Part shown: positions 48,101 through 56,873 of the stretch, in pieces
Numbering within the stretch: the stretch's first letter is position 1
Layout: each line of letters starts with the position of its first letter
NCBI GenBank assembly: GCA_023807065.1
Contig: JAJJLU010003504.1
Coordinates: forward strand, 1-64,000
Source: Isotricha intestinalis
Lineage: Eukaryota > Ciliophora > Litostomatea > Vestibuliferida > Isotrichidae
Direction of reading: 5' to 3'
DNA length: 64,000 nt
Notes under the pieces: model-generated
Databases searched by the model: none
What the model saw: only the letters and a program-made list of their open reading frames with translations
Told to the model about the DNA's origin: nothing
Program-made: the position numbers and the translations under genes

Positions 48101-50347
48101 CTTCATTAATTTAGTTTTAATAAATCTTTGTATTATATTTGTTTTCTTTATTAAATCTAATATTTTACTTCTTTTATCATATTTTCTATATTGTGTTTGA
48201 ATTATTAAACTTTTATTTCTTAAATTATTTAATTCTTTTTTTTTAAAATATCCTCTTATCATTTTTTGAATAAATAAACTTTTATTTCTTAACTCTTTCA
48301 TTTTTTTCTTTATTAAAAAACCTCTTAATTTTTTTTGAATTTTAATTGACTTTTTTCTTAAAAAATTAATATGCTTTTGAATAATATAACTTATATATAT
48401 TTTTTGAATAAATATACTTTTATTCTTCAATTTTTGAAAATTTTTTCTTTTAATATATCTCCTGAAATTCTTTTGAATCAAAATACATTTTTTTCTTAAA
48501 CTCCTAATTTTCTTTTTAATAAAAAACATTCTAAAAATTTTTTGAATAAAAATACTTTTATTTCTCATATCCTTAATTTTTTTCCTTACAAGATACTTTC
48601 TAAACATTTTTTGAATAAAAATACTTTTATTTCTCATATCCTTAATTTTTTTTTTAATAAAAAACATTCTTAATATTTTTTGAACAAAAGCACTTTTATT
48701 TCTCATATTTTTAACTTTTTTCTTAATAAAAAACCTTCTAAAATTTTTTTGAATAATTAAAGAAAATTTTCTTATTTTTTTAAAAAATTTTCTGACCAAA
48801 AAAGCTCTAAAAAAGCTTTGAATTAAAATTAAACCTTTTAAATCTTTAATTCTTCTTCTCACAATATATCCTTTGAAAATTTTTTGAATTCGAACAACAC
48901 CTTTAAAAAAATGAATTTTATTTCTAATATTAAATCCTCTATAAAAGCATTGAATTTTAATAATTTTTTTCAAATAAATATTATAAAACCAAAATCTCCA
49001 ATGTCTTTGTATTGGAATAACACTTTTTTCAAATTTTTTTCTAATTTTTGGTTCATTATCAATTTTGGTATTAAAAACAACTCTTCTAAACATATTTGAT
49101 AATCTTCTTACTTTTTCCGTTTTTTCTTTATTTAAATTTACTACTTGATTAATTAAATTATTATTATCATTATTATTTATATTTTTCCCATTGTAATTTA
49201 AATCTTCTTTAAATCTATCTATTACATCTTTTTGGTCTTCTGATTCATTATTACTTAATGTTTCTTTTTCTTTATTTAAATTTGGAATTATTATTCTATT
49301 TATTTCTTCTTTATTATTATTTATTCCACTTTTTAAATCTGATTCTTTTAAATTTTCTTTTTCTGGTTTAATTACATTTTTTAATTTTTCTATTTTTGAT
49401 TTCATTGAAAAAGCTTCTATTTCTTTTTCTTTTTTTAATTTTGATGGTAAAATTATTTGAGATTTTTTATTTGAATTATAATCTATTTTATTAAATGAAA
49501 AATTATTTGTAATTGATACATTTTTTGGTGTATTTTCTTTTGTATAATTTAGTACTCTTTTAGGAATATTATCTTTTGTATAATTTAATATATTTGATAA
49601 ATTTGTAGGAGAATTTTCAATTATTTTATAAACGGAACTATTAGATAAATTTTTTGGAGTATTTTCTTTTTTTTTTAAAGAATTACTTTTACTTTGAAGA
49701 ATATAAGAAAAATTATTCGAAGTTTCATCTATTTTTTTTACTGATTTATTCGATGAATGTTTAGAACTTAAAAAATTTTTATTTGAATTATTCTTTTGAT
49801 ATTCATATATTTTTGAATTGTTTTTTGTTAATGGTAAATAATTATTGGATGAATTTTTAGAATAAATACTATGTAATTTGGAAGTATTTGATTGAAATAA
49901 ATTTGAATTTCGAGAATTTAAATTATTTATATTATTCAAAGATAAATTAGTTGAAGAAAATAAATTTTTTTTATTTGAATTTGGAAAAAGATTATTTGAA
50001 GGATTACTCATTAATTTAGTTGAATTATTTGTTTGAAATATTTTAGAATTATTTATAGAATCATTTCCTGAATATTTTGAATTTTCAGATAAAAAATTTG
50101 AATGTTTAAAATTATCAAATATTGATTTTTTTGAAGATGTAATACTACTACTTTCATTTGTATTTAAACTTATTTCTCTTTTAGGAGATAAAAAATTACT
50201 TTGAAAATTAAAATCAGAAAATTGACGTCTTCTATTATTCTTATTGATCATTGAAGATTGTAATCTATCGTAAACTTTTCTATTACTTCCTAAATTATTT
50301 CTATAGTAATTAGTAATATTACTAATTTTATTTGTGTCATTGAACAT
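45194..50347 (-). CDS. Giant IQ-motif (calmodulin-binding) repeat protein
   Basis: A 1717-residue protein. Residues ~1-430 are Ser/Asn-rich and disordered. Residues ~445-1180 carry about 33 IQ motifs spaced ~22-24 residues apart. Examples are IKIQCFYRGFNIR, LILIQSFFRAFLVR and ILIQKIYKGYKVKK. Many keep the I/L-Q-x-x-x-R/K-G-Y/F core, though the second basic residue is often Lys. Another IQ-like helix occurs near residue 1405 (VIQRNFKYYLFRKK). Between lies a non-repeat block (FPRPYCEIGSNLKVLKKLVE, then DLRDDLFCFKAADIKY). The C-terminal ~300 residues are Asn/Lys-rich. The array recalls ASPM/Asp or myosin necks, but no calponin-homology or motor domain is present, so ASPM orthology is not claimed. 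Likely binds several calmodulins or centrins along a rigid helix; the location is unknown. Confidence 0.85.
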   Translation of the reverse strand: MFNDTNKISNITNYYRNNLGSNRKVYDRLQSSMINKNNRRRQFSDFNFQSNFLSPKREISLNTNESSSITSSKKSIFDNFKHSNFLSENSKYSGNDSINNSKIFQTNNSTKLMSNPSNNLFPNSNKKNLFSSTNLSLNNINNLNSRNSNLFQSNTSKLHSIYSKNSSNNYLPLTKNNSKIYEYQKNNSNKNFLSSKHSSNKSVKKIDETSNNFSYILQSKSNSLKKKENTPKNLSNSSVYKIIENSPTNLSNILNYTKDNIPKRVLNYTKENTPKNVSITNNFSFNKIDYNSNKKSQIILPSKLKKEKEIEAFSMKSKIEKLKNVIKPEKENLKESDLKSGINNNKEEINRIIIPNLNKEKETLSNNESEDQKDVIDRFKEDLNYNGKNINNNDNNNLINQVVNLNKEKTEKVRRLSNMFRRVVFNTKIDNEPKIRKKFEKSVIPIQRHWRFWFYNIYLKKIIKIQCFYRGFNIRNKIHFFKGVVRIQKIFKGYIVRRRIKDLKGLILIQSFFRAFLVRKFFKKIRKFSLIIQKNFRRFFIKKKVKNMRNKSAFVQKILRMFFIKKKIKDMRNKSIFIQKMFRKYLVRKKIKDMRNKSIFIQKIFRMFFIKKKIRSLRKKCILIQKNFRRYIKRKNFQKLKNKSIFIQKIYISYIIQKHINFLRKKSIKIQKKLRGFLIKKKMKELRNKSLFIQKMIRGYFKKKELNNLRNKSLIIQTQYRKYDKRSKILDLIKKTNIIQRFIKTKLMKEKIKNLRDKTIIIQKNYRAYIQRKYIKKLRNSIIKITKCYKGFVVKKKFIDLRKKTLKIQKYFRTILIKNKITDLKKVIKIQSIILRFIVQIRLNKLRKKSLIIQKFYRGYKEREKINNLKKKSILIQKIYKGIFQRNKISNLRNKVFFIQKMIKGYLIRKKINNLRKKSILIQKVYKGFIGQKKFKDLKYKSIIIGKFIRGYLKRKSLKYLKLKTIFIQKKYKERFKRIILNSITIQKMFRGKKIQNQINNIRNKALIIQKIYKGYKVKRKFQNYKSKVILIQKIYKGYKVKKNFQNYKSKVILIQKIYRGYKAKKYFQNYKSKVILIQKIYRGYKAKNYFKNYKSKVILIQKIYKGYKTKKNFKNYKSKVILIQKLYKGYKIRKYLNTLIRKTIKIQKTIKGKNKRKQFLKLKENTIKIKSIFEGYKIRKKFKIFKTKIINFIEKLNYELKRDNYRYLIKKIKKKIKSLKFLEILREEKVIKLTILKEEIEGENEKLLKILKGNGTGIKSFPRPYCEIGSNLKVLKKLVEKGNDLRDDLFCFKAADIKYSGITSQLILNFSDKTKLLNDIVNGDFNKIKNKDFNNNDNINDNLYDFEDAKNLAQDVYESKVYLKSKNITSKSHFFIHKKFIGKLFYFHKKYIVNYENEIKKILVIQRNFKYYLFRKKYLINVKFFHKKIIMVKVFKIILRECIVNSTRRNVLKDFKNIIYKNKELKKINDNIIINKDNIKENENNNNGNLNVNININVNENNYEKNIKEGENKNSLSKNNNNFNIEIKEMNDKEDTINNLKNKNLISENKPIIKEKKKSLKENKVEKGINKIKKTNDISVPITKNYKEEVKKETLQYQNNNNNYSNDKNMKKKKIFINTKIIDDEVKNNNAKENKINNNFIVIRGTIDSNDSPRKSQKRINKNKKKNKEITIESSGSIIFNDKEIYVNKNLTNNYNEKPNKIRSAFFNIIVNNIKK
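46960..47320 (-). repeat. 69-bp near-identical tandem repeats inside the IQ array
   Basis: Five to six copies of a 69-base unit encode 23-residue IQ repeats of the form KSKVILIQKIYKGYKVKKNF plus QNY. These copies are far more alike than the rest of the array, implying recent duplication or gene conversion. Copy number may vary between alleles and could be mis-assembled. Confidence 0.85.
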
Positions 50348-50703
50348 TTATATTTTTTTTTATTTAATATTTAAAAAAACATAAAAACAATTAAAAATAA
50401 CAATTCTAAATAATCAAAATCAAATATAACAAAAACATAAATAAAACTAAAATCCCTAAAAACAATAAATATTTATGTTATAAAGTTCATAATAAAATAT
50501 AAAATACTTAAATAAATTATCAAAATAACATAATTAATTTTTACTTAATAATTTCTTATAATATTTTTTTATTTCCTTATAATTTAACCTTAATGAAATT
50601 ATTAATTTATATTTATTTTATTAATTTTTTTTTATAAAATTAAATAAATTTAATTTAACTTTCACACCAAATTAAATTGATATATATTAAATAAAATAAA
50701 ATT
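50348..50703. other. Spacer upstream of the IQ-repeat gene
   Basis: A 356-base, very A+T-rich spacer between the 3' end of the debranching-like gene and the start of the IQ-repeat gene, both on the minus strand. It presumably contains the IQ gene promoter. I see no ORF, RNA gene or repeat in it beyond simple A/T runs. Confidence 0.5.
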
Positions 50704-53700
50704 TTAATAAAAAGATTTTAAACAATTTTTCCCACAAACTAACTTAAGAATAATAACAGTATTCGTTAAAATAGAATGAAAATGAATAATAGTATTTCCT
50801 TCAGAAAGAGTAACATTAGAAATAGAAGATAAAAATTTAGGATCTTTAGAATAATAAACATCACCTTGAACACCATTTAAACTATTTTCATTTAAAAAAT
50901 TATTAATTTCAAAATTTTCAACATTCATATAACAACCACAAACAAATTCAGAAATTTCACCAGGAAGAATAATTTTACTATTAATTGACTTTTCTTCTTT
51001 TTCATATCCTGGTCTAAAAATAATAGCATAACCTTCATAAAATGTATTATCAAAAACATTTAAATTATTTGTATTATAATAAATATTAGGTTTAATTGAT
51101 TTTGGAATTTCTTGATTGAATAAATTATTATCATTTAAATTTAATTGTCCCATTGAATAAAATATATCAAAATTTCTATTATAATCTTTTTCTCCCATAT
51201 CATAAGATAATAAACTTGAAGTTGAATCAATACTTTTTTTTATTTTTTTACCATCAATTATCATTTTTATTATACAAATAATATCTTGATCAGAACGAAT
51301 AAAAACTTGTGTTTTCATATTTTTTAAATAATTTCTAATTGAATTAATATCTCTTCTTAATAATTTTAAATCATGAGTAAATATTTTATTATCAGAACAT
51401 AAATCTAAAACATTCATTATTTTCTTATTTAAATCATATTCAAATGGTTGACTTGAATCATAAGTATAAATTTTATCATTTATTAAATATCTATAATGAT
51501 ATCTTCCACAAGGTAATTTTAATTTAACTGTGAATAAATTATCATTTATTTTCTTTAATAAAATATCAGGTTTCCATCCATGAGAAGATAAAGCTAATTT
51601 AACATTTTTAGTTTCTGGAAAATTTAAATTTTTAGGATGAAATTCAAAAAAAACTTCTTTTATTTCTTTATCTTTTAATTTCTTAATTTTGATTTCTTCT
51701 ATTAATTTCTCAAAGGAATTATCATAAAGATATTTTCTATTTTCTTTAATTGAACTTGGTTGAAAAGGAAATAATTGATCAAATCCTCTTGAACTTCCAA
51801 TAGCACAATCTAAAAAACTAATAGAAGCCATCATTGATGCATTTAAACATAAATTATTATAATAATGATAATAACTCATATTATCAATTGATAAATCAAA
51901 CAACAAAGTTAAAGGTCTTTCAGGAATTAAATTTTTTAAATTATTTTTATTTGGATTTAAATCACTTTCATATTTCTCTCTATTCTTTTTTCCAAAAATT
52001 GTAATATTACTTAAAATTTCTTTTGGATTTGTACACCAAATCATTTCTTTACAAAATAAGTTTATTCCACATTCTTTTACATAATTTACTTCTATTTCAC
52101 TATTATTATCTGGTAATTGAGTCATTATAAATAAATTTTCATTTTTTTTTCTTGCTTCATTAATTAAATATTTTAAAATAAATTCAGGTATTGATATTAT
52201 ATTATCAATAAATAATCCATTAAAAATTTCACTCATTTCATTTAAATATTTACTCATATGTTCAAGTAAAAATTTAGAACATGAATTAAAATTTTTGCCA
52301 TAATTTATTTTTAAAGAATCATTATTTATTATTACTTTCCTTTTAAATAAATACCAAGTTCCTTCATCTGAAAAATCTGGAAAAGGATTATTTATATTCT
52401 CACTTTGCATAATAAACCCATTACATAAAAATATTTTTTTTTTATCATTTGGATCAATCACATGAAAATAATTATCTATTAATTTCCTTCTTAAACCAGT
52501 TCTTTTTAATTCTATAAATTCATATCTTATAAATTCTTTAATATTTAACAAAGCATATTTTATCATTTCTTTAACTTTAATAACCCAATCTTCATTTATT
52601 TTATTAAAAAATTTTTTAACAAGTTTAATAAAATAAAATTGATTTTGATAAGTATTAGTTTTTTTATCTCTGAAATTTTCTAATAAAAGCATTGAAACAA
52701 ATTCAATATTAATTTTAACTCCAAATCTACTTTCACCATAATTATAACATTTTAAAGCAATTAAATCATATAAAGTAGCATCATTTAAAATTAATTTCCC
52801 TTGTTCATTAGTAAAAATATTATATTCTTTTTCTAATTCATTAAATAAATTAGTTCTTTGAATAGAATAAGATTGTTCTTTTTCTAATTTTTTATAAAAA
52901 TCCATAAATTCACTAATATAATCTTCAATAGGAATTAAAAAAAATTCTTCGAAATTTTCTCTTAAAATTCTTTTTTTAATATCTTCAATAACATTATTTA
53001 AATCATTTTCATTATTAATATAAGGAGCATTTTCACAAGATACTTTTCCTTCAAAAAATAAATTTGAATAATTAACTAATAATTTATCTAATTCATAAGA
53101 AACATTTAACCAAGGACAATTATCTAATGTATATCCACATTCTGGATTATCATATATCCAATTTGATTCTATTGAAGTTTGATTTAATATTATATTTATT
53201 ATACTTCCTATTTTATATTTTTCTCTTAGTAAATTCATATTTTCTTTAAATTTATTTTTTTTTTCTTCATTTGATAATTTTTCCTCAAAGTATAAATCTG
53301 ATATTTCATTTTGATCTTTTAAACAAAATAAATTATCTGAATTTGAAAGAGATTGAATTGAGGTAAAGTGAATGAAATTATATTTTAAAAGTGAAACTTC
53401 TTTATAATAATCTTCAAAATTATTTAATTTTCCTAAATTTTTCGATAAAACACTTTGTAATTGAATTTTACTTAAAGTAATATTATTTAAATTTCCATTT
53501 TCATCTTTTCCTAAATTAATAATTGGATTTACTAAAATAAAAAAAGGTTCTGTTAAATAATATTTCCTATTTTCTTTATTTCTATACAACAATAAAAAAG
53601 AAAAAATTCCTGGTTTATTAAAATTTACTTTAAAATTTATTATGTTTGATTTTTTACTAGGAGAAATTTTATATTTTTCTATTTCTTCTAAAGGAACTTC

Positions 53701-54045
53701 TGTTATTTCATTAAATGAACTATTATTTTTTATATAAGGTTTTAATTCTTCAAGAAAAAAAACATTTGGAAATTCATTTAAATAATTAGATATAAGATTT
53801 ACTTCATTACTTATTTTTGAATTATTATTTAATTTAATATTAACTTCTGTTTCATTATCTATTATAAAAATTTCTCCTTTCTTTAATTTTGGAAGACCAT
53901 TATCTTCAAGAAAAATATCATAAATATTACTTTGAACAAAAGCTTCTTCATTAAATTCTTCTGGTATTATATTTATTTTTTCTTCTAATTTATTTTCTTC
54001 TTTTTCTTCTTCTTCTATTTCTAAACTTGGAATTTCTTTTAACAT
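50704..54045 (-). CDS. Glycogen-debranching-enzyme-like protein, probable pseudoenzyme, with CBM48-like domain
   Basis: An 1113-residue protein whose order of segments follows the glucanotransferase half of eukaryotic glycogen debranching enzyme. The recognisable block SNWIYDNPECGYTLDNCPWL, the RGFDQLFPFQ motif near residue 755 and long shared helices support this. The GH13 catalytic regions are degraded. Region I is NIILNQTS (the usual Asp and His replaced). Region II is GLFIDNIIS (Asp kept, the invariant Arg two before it now Phe). Region III is IMTQLPD (Gln in place of the acid/base Glu). Region IV is LSIDNM (Asp kept, His replaced). The second, glucosidase half is absent. Residues ~800-870 look like CBM48/AMPK-type glycogen-binding sequence (SSHGWKPDILLKK, CGRYHYRYLINDKIYTYD). 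A non-catalytic glycogen-binding role is inferred. An active but unusual enzyme is less likely. Confidence 0.8.
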   Translation of the reverse strand: MLKEIPSLEIEEEEKEENKLEEKINIIPEEFNEEAFVQSNIYDIFLEDNGLPKLKKGEIFIIDNETEVNIKLNNNSKISNEVNLISNYLNEFPNVFFLEELKPYIKNNSSFNEITEVPLEEIEKYKISPSKKSNIINFKVNFNKPGIFSFLLLYRNKENRKYYLTEPFFILVNPIINLGKDENGNLNNITLSKIQLQSVLSKNLGKLNNFEDYYKEVSLLKYNFIHFTSIQSLSNSDNLFCLKDQNEISDLYFEEKLSNEEKKNKFKENMNLLREKYKIGSIINIILNQTSIESNWIYDNPECGYTLDNCPWLNVSYELDKLLVNYSNLFFEGKVSCENAPYINNENDLNNVIEDIKKRILRENFEEFFLIPIEDYISEFMDFYKKLEKEQSYSIQRTNLFNELEKEYNIFTNEQGKLILNDATLYDLIALKCYNYGESRFGVKINIEFVSMLLLENFRDKKTNTYQNQFYFIKLVKKFFNKINEDWVIKVKEMIKYALLNIKEFIRYEFIELKRTGLRRKLIDNYFHVIDPNDKKKIFLCNGFIMQSENINNPFPDFSDEGTWYLFKRKVIINNDSLKINYGKNFNSCSKFLLEHMSKYLNEMSEIFNGLFIDNIISIPEFILKYLINEARKKNENLFIMTQLPDNNSEIEVNYVKECGINLFCKEMIWCTNPKEILSNITIFGKKNREKYESDLNPNKNNLKNLIPERPLTLLFDLSIDNMSYYHYYNNLCLNASMMASISFLDCAIGSSRGFDQLFPFQPSSIKENRKYLYDNSFEKLIEEIKIKKLKDKEIKEVFFEFHPKNLNFPETKNVKLALSSHGWKPDILLKKINDNLFTVKLKLPCGRYHYRYLINDKIYTYDSSQPFEYDLNKKIMNVLDLCSDNKIFTHDLKLLRRDINSIRNYLKNMKTQVFIRSDQDIICIIKMIIDGKKIKKSIDSTSSLLSYDMGEKDYNRNFDIFYSMGQLNLNDNNLFNQEIPKSIKPNIYYNTNNLNVFDNTFYEGYAIIFRPGYEKEEKSINSKIILPGEISEFVCGCYMNVENFEINNFLNENSLNGVQGDVYYSKDPKFLSSISNVTLSEGNTIIHFHSILTNTVIILKLVCGKNCLKSFY

Positions 54046-54140
54046 ATTCTTTTATAAATATTAAAATTAATATAAATTGAATTATATTATTTAAAAATTA
54101 TAAAAAAAAAATAAAACAAAAAGAAAAAGTTATTTTTTAT

Positions 54141-56735
54141 TTAAACATTCATTAATTGATTAAATTTCATTAAACCAGATTGATATTTATCATTTTGAGC
54201 TTTTATTTTTTCATATTCATTAACAAGAAATTTAAGTTCATTTTTCATTTCTTCATTTTCTTTTGATAAATTTAAAATTTCCATTTCTCTTTCATCTTTA
54301 TATTTTTCAAAGCAACTTATAATTTCTCTATTATCATCTTTTTGTTGTAGAATAATATTATTTAATTCTTCAATAGATTCTTTTAATTTTTCATTTTCTT
54401 TTTTTTGATAATCTATTTTTTCTTTATCTTCATTTATTATTTTATTAATTTCATTTAATTCATTTTGAATTTCTAAAATAATATTTTCTTTTTCTTTTAA
54501 AATATTATTCATTTCATTATTGTCATTTTCACATTGAGAAAATTTAATTTCTAATTCATTTAATCTTTCTTCTCTATCTTTAATATCATTATTTAATTTT
54601 TCAATTTTTTTTTTATAACCATTTATTTTTTCTCCTTTTTTATTAAAGTCTTCATTCATTTCTTCAATTTGTTTTTTTAATTCAATAATTTGATTACTTT
54701 GATCATCACATAACATTGTTTTTGTTTTAATAATTTCATTTAATTCTTCTATATCTGGTCTTTCTTTTAATTCTTTTATTTGATCTTCACATTCATTTAT
54801 TAAAGATGATTTATCTCTTAATTCATTATTTAAATTTAATAATTCTTTCTTTAAATTATTTATTTCTTTTTCTTTTTCATATATTTCTTTTTTTAAATTC
54901 GATATTTCTTCTAATTTATTATTATTTATATTATTTATATCTTTTAATTCTAATTCCATATTTTTACATTTTTCTTTTAATTTATTATTTTCATCTATAT
55001 TTAATTTATTTACTACTTTTAAATTTGAAATTTCATTTTCATATGTTTCTTCTTTTTCTAATGAATTTTTTAATAATAATTTACATTCATCTAAACTATA
55101 TTTTAATTTATCATTTTCTTTTTCTTTCTCATTTATTTTTTCTGAAGTTTCACTTATTAAAGTTTCATAATGTTTTTCAAGAGCTTTAATATCATTTAAA
55201 CATTCTTCAGTTTTATTATTTAAAGCATAGGAATATTTTTTTTCAATTTCTTCAATAGCATTTTTATATTTTAAACTAGCTTCATTTAATTCTTTTTCAT
55301 ATTTTTTACTTAAATCAAATTCCATATCTCCTTTTGATTTATTTAATCTAATAATATTTTGTTGTAAAGAACTATTATTTTCCATTAAACTTTCTATTTC
55401 TTTTTGTTTATCATTTACTTGTTTACTATAATCATATATTTTTGTTTCTAAAGAAGAAATTGCTCTCATTCTTTCACTTAATTCATCTGTTTTTTTTTGT
55501 AATAAATCTTTATATGTATTTTCCATTTTATCATAATTCGATTTTAAAGATCTTATTTCATTTTTTAAATCATTTATTTCTGAAGAATTATCTTTTTGTA
55601 ATTGAGATATTTTATTTTTATCTATTAAAGTTAATTCATAATCTTTTTTACTTTGTGCTAATTTTATCGTTAAATCTGATATTTCTAATTGTTTATCATG
55701 TATATTTTGCTTCATATCATTATTTTCTCTTTGTAAATCTGTGTTTTTAAATTTAAATTCTTTTAAATTTGATTCACATGAATCTAATTTTAGTTTTAAA
55801 TTCTTATTCTCACTTATTATTCTTTCTATTTCATCTTGTAATTCTTGATTTTTTTGTTCCCATTTACTTTTATCTTGTTCATATTTAAAAATTAATTTTT
55901 TTTGGTCTCTAAATATATCTTGAATATTATAATGTAAGTTTTTAATTTCTTCTCTATACATTCCCATATTTGTAAAAGGAGCATTTAAAGTATTATTCAT
56001 AAAATGTTTTCTATTTATTTCAGAAACACTAATATTATTATTATTTGATAAAGGACCTAAAGACATATTATTTCTCATTGGAATTTGAGTTTGAGGAGGA
56101 TAATTAAAATTATTATTATTATTTGTAAAAATATTTTCATCAATATTTAATATTCCTTCTATGTATTCATTACAATTTGAATTTTGACATACTGGATTTG
56201 TATCATTTCCTTCACTTAATACTAAAGTTTTTAAATTTGAAAATCCTATTAAATAATCAAATTGTTTTAAATCATAAATTAAATTTCCTTTTATGTTTAA
56301 TATATTTAAATTTTTCTTTGAAATAAAACGAGAAAAAGCTTCTAAAGATTGAATTTTATTATGAGATACATTTAATTCTTTTAAATTTTCTAAATCTTCT
56401 ATTCCATCTAAAGTTGATAATTTATTACAACTTAAATTTAAATATGTTAATTTAGATAATTTAAATAAAGTTCCTTTAACTGAAGAAATTTGATTATTTG
56501 ATAAATCTAATTTTGTTAAATTTATAAAGTTATTTAAACCTTTTAAATTTGAAAGTTGAGATAATTTTATTTGAAGAGTTAAAATTGATTTTGAATCTTT
56601 TATTCTTTTAATTTCTTGAATTTGATTAAATATATCTTTATCACTTGCATAAACTGAAATTTGATAATTAGTTTCACTTTCTTGACTATCATCAATTTCA
56701 TTTTCATTATCATCATTATCAAATTGACTGGACAT
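54141..56735 (-). CDS. LRR plus coiled-coil protein (LRRCC1/VFL1-like)
   Basis: An 864-residue protein. Residues ~45-185 hold five to six SDS22-type leucine-rich repeats: NLTKLDLSNNQISSVKGTLF, KLTYLNLSCNKLSTLDGIED, NLKELNVSHNKIQSLEAF, then LNILNIKGNLI and a cap. A polar linker follows, and residues ~265-855 are continuous coiled coil with Leu/Lys/Glu heptads. LRR-then-coil is the architecture of LRRCC1/VFL1 and of related centriolar proteins needed for basal-body positioning. Assignment to that family is by architecture only, since the coiled coil is not diagnostic. Shadow ORFs on the other strand are ignored. The gene is on the same strand as the debranching-like gene, 95 bases upstream of it. 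Confidence 0.75.
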   Translation of the reverse strand: MSSQFDNDDNENEIDDSQESETNYQISVYASDKDIFNQIQEIKRIKDSKSILTLQIKLSQLSNLKGLNNFINLTKLDLSNNQISSVKGTLFKLSKLTYLNLSCNKLSTLDGIEDLENLKELNVSHNKIQSLEAFSRFISKKNLNILNIKGNLIYDLKQFDYLIGFSNLKTLVLSEGNDTNPVCQNSNCNEYIEGILNIDENIFTNNNNNFNYPPQTQIPMRNNMSLGPLSNNNNISVSEINRKHFMNNTLNAPFTNMGMYREEIKNLHYNIQDIFRDQKKLIFKYEQDKSKWEQKNQELQDEIERIISENKNLKLKLDSCESNLKEFKFKNTDLQRENNDMKQNIHDKQLEISDLTIKLAQSKKDYELTLIDKNKISQLQKDNSSEINDLKNEIRSLKSNYDKMENTYKDLLQKKTDELSERMRAISSLETKIYDYSKQVNDKQKEIESLMENNSSLQQNIIRLNKSKGDMEFDLSKKYEKELNEASLKYKNAIEEIEKKYSYALNNKTEECLNDIKALEKHYETLISETSEKINEKEKENDKLKYSLDECKLLLKNSLEKEETYENEISNLKVVNKLNIDENNKLKEKCKNMELELKDINNINNNKLEEISNLKKEIYEKEKEINNLKKELLNLNNELRDKSSLINECEDQIKELKERPDIEELNEIIKTKTMLCDDQSNQIIELKKQIEEMNEDFNKKGEKINGYKKKIEKLNNDIKDREERLNELEIKFSQCENDNNEMNNILKEKENIILEIQNELNEINKIINEDKEKIDYQKKENEKLKESIEELNNIILQQKDDNREIISCFEKYKDEREMEILNLSKENEEMKNELKFLVNEYEKIKAQNDKYQSGLMKFNQLMNV

Positions 56736-56873
56736 TAAGTATAATAAATTTAATAAATTAAAAAAAAAACAAAAAATAATTCTACAATATTTTATTTAAT
56801 ATAAGTATTAACTTAAAACAAAAATTTATTTCCTAATTAGAAATATATCAAATCTAATAATAATAAAAAAAAT

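Noticed and set aside
45194..50347. Calling the IQ-repeat protein ASPM or a myosin
   Set aside because: The calponin-homology domains and ASH domain of ASPM and the motor of myosins are absent. IQ number alone does not establish orthology.
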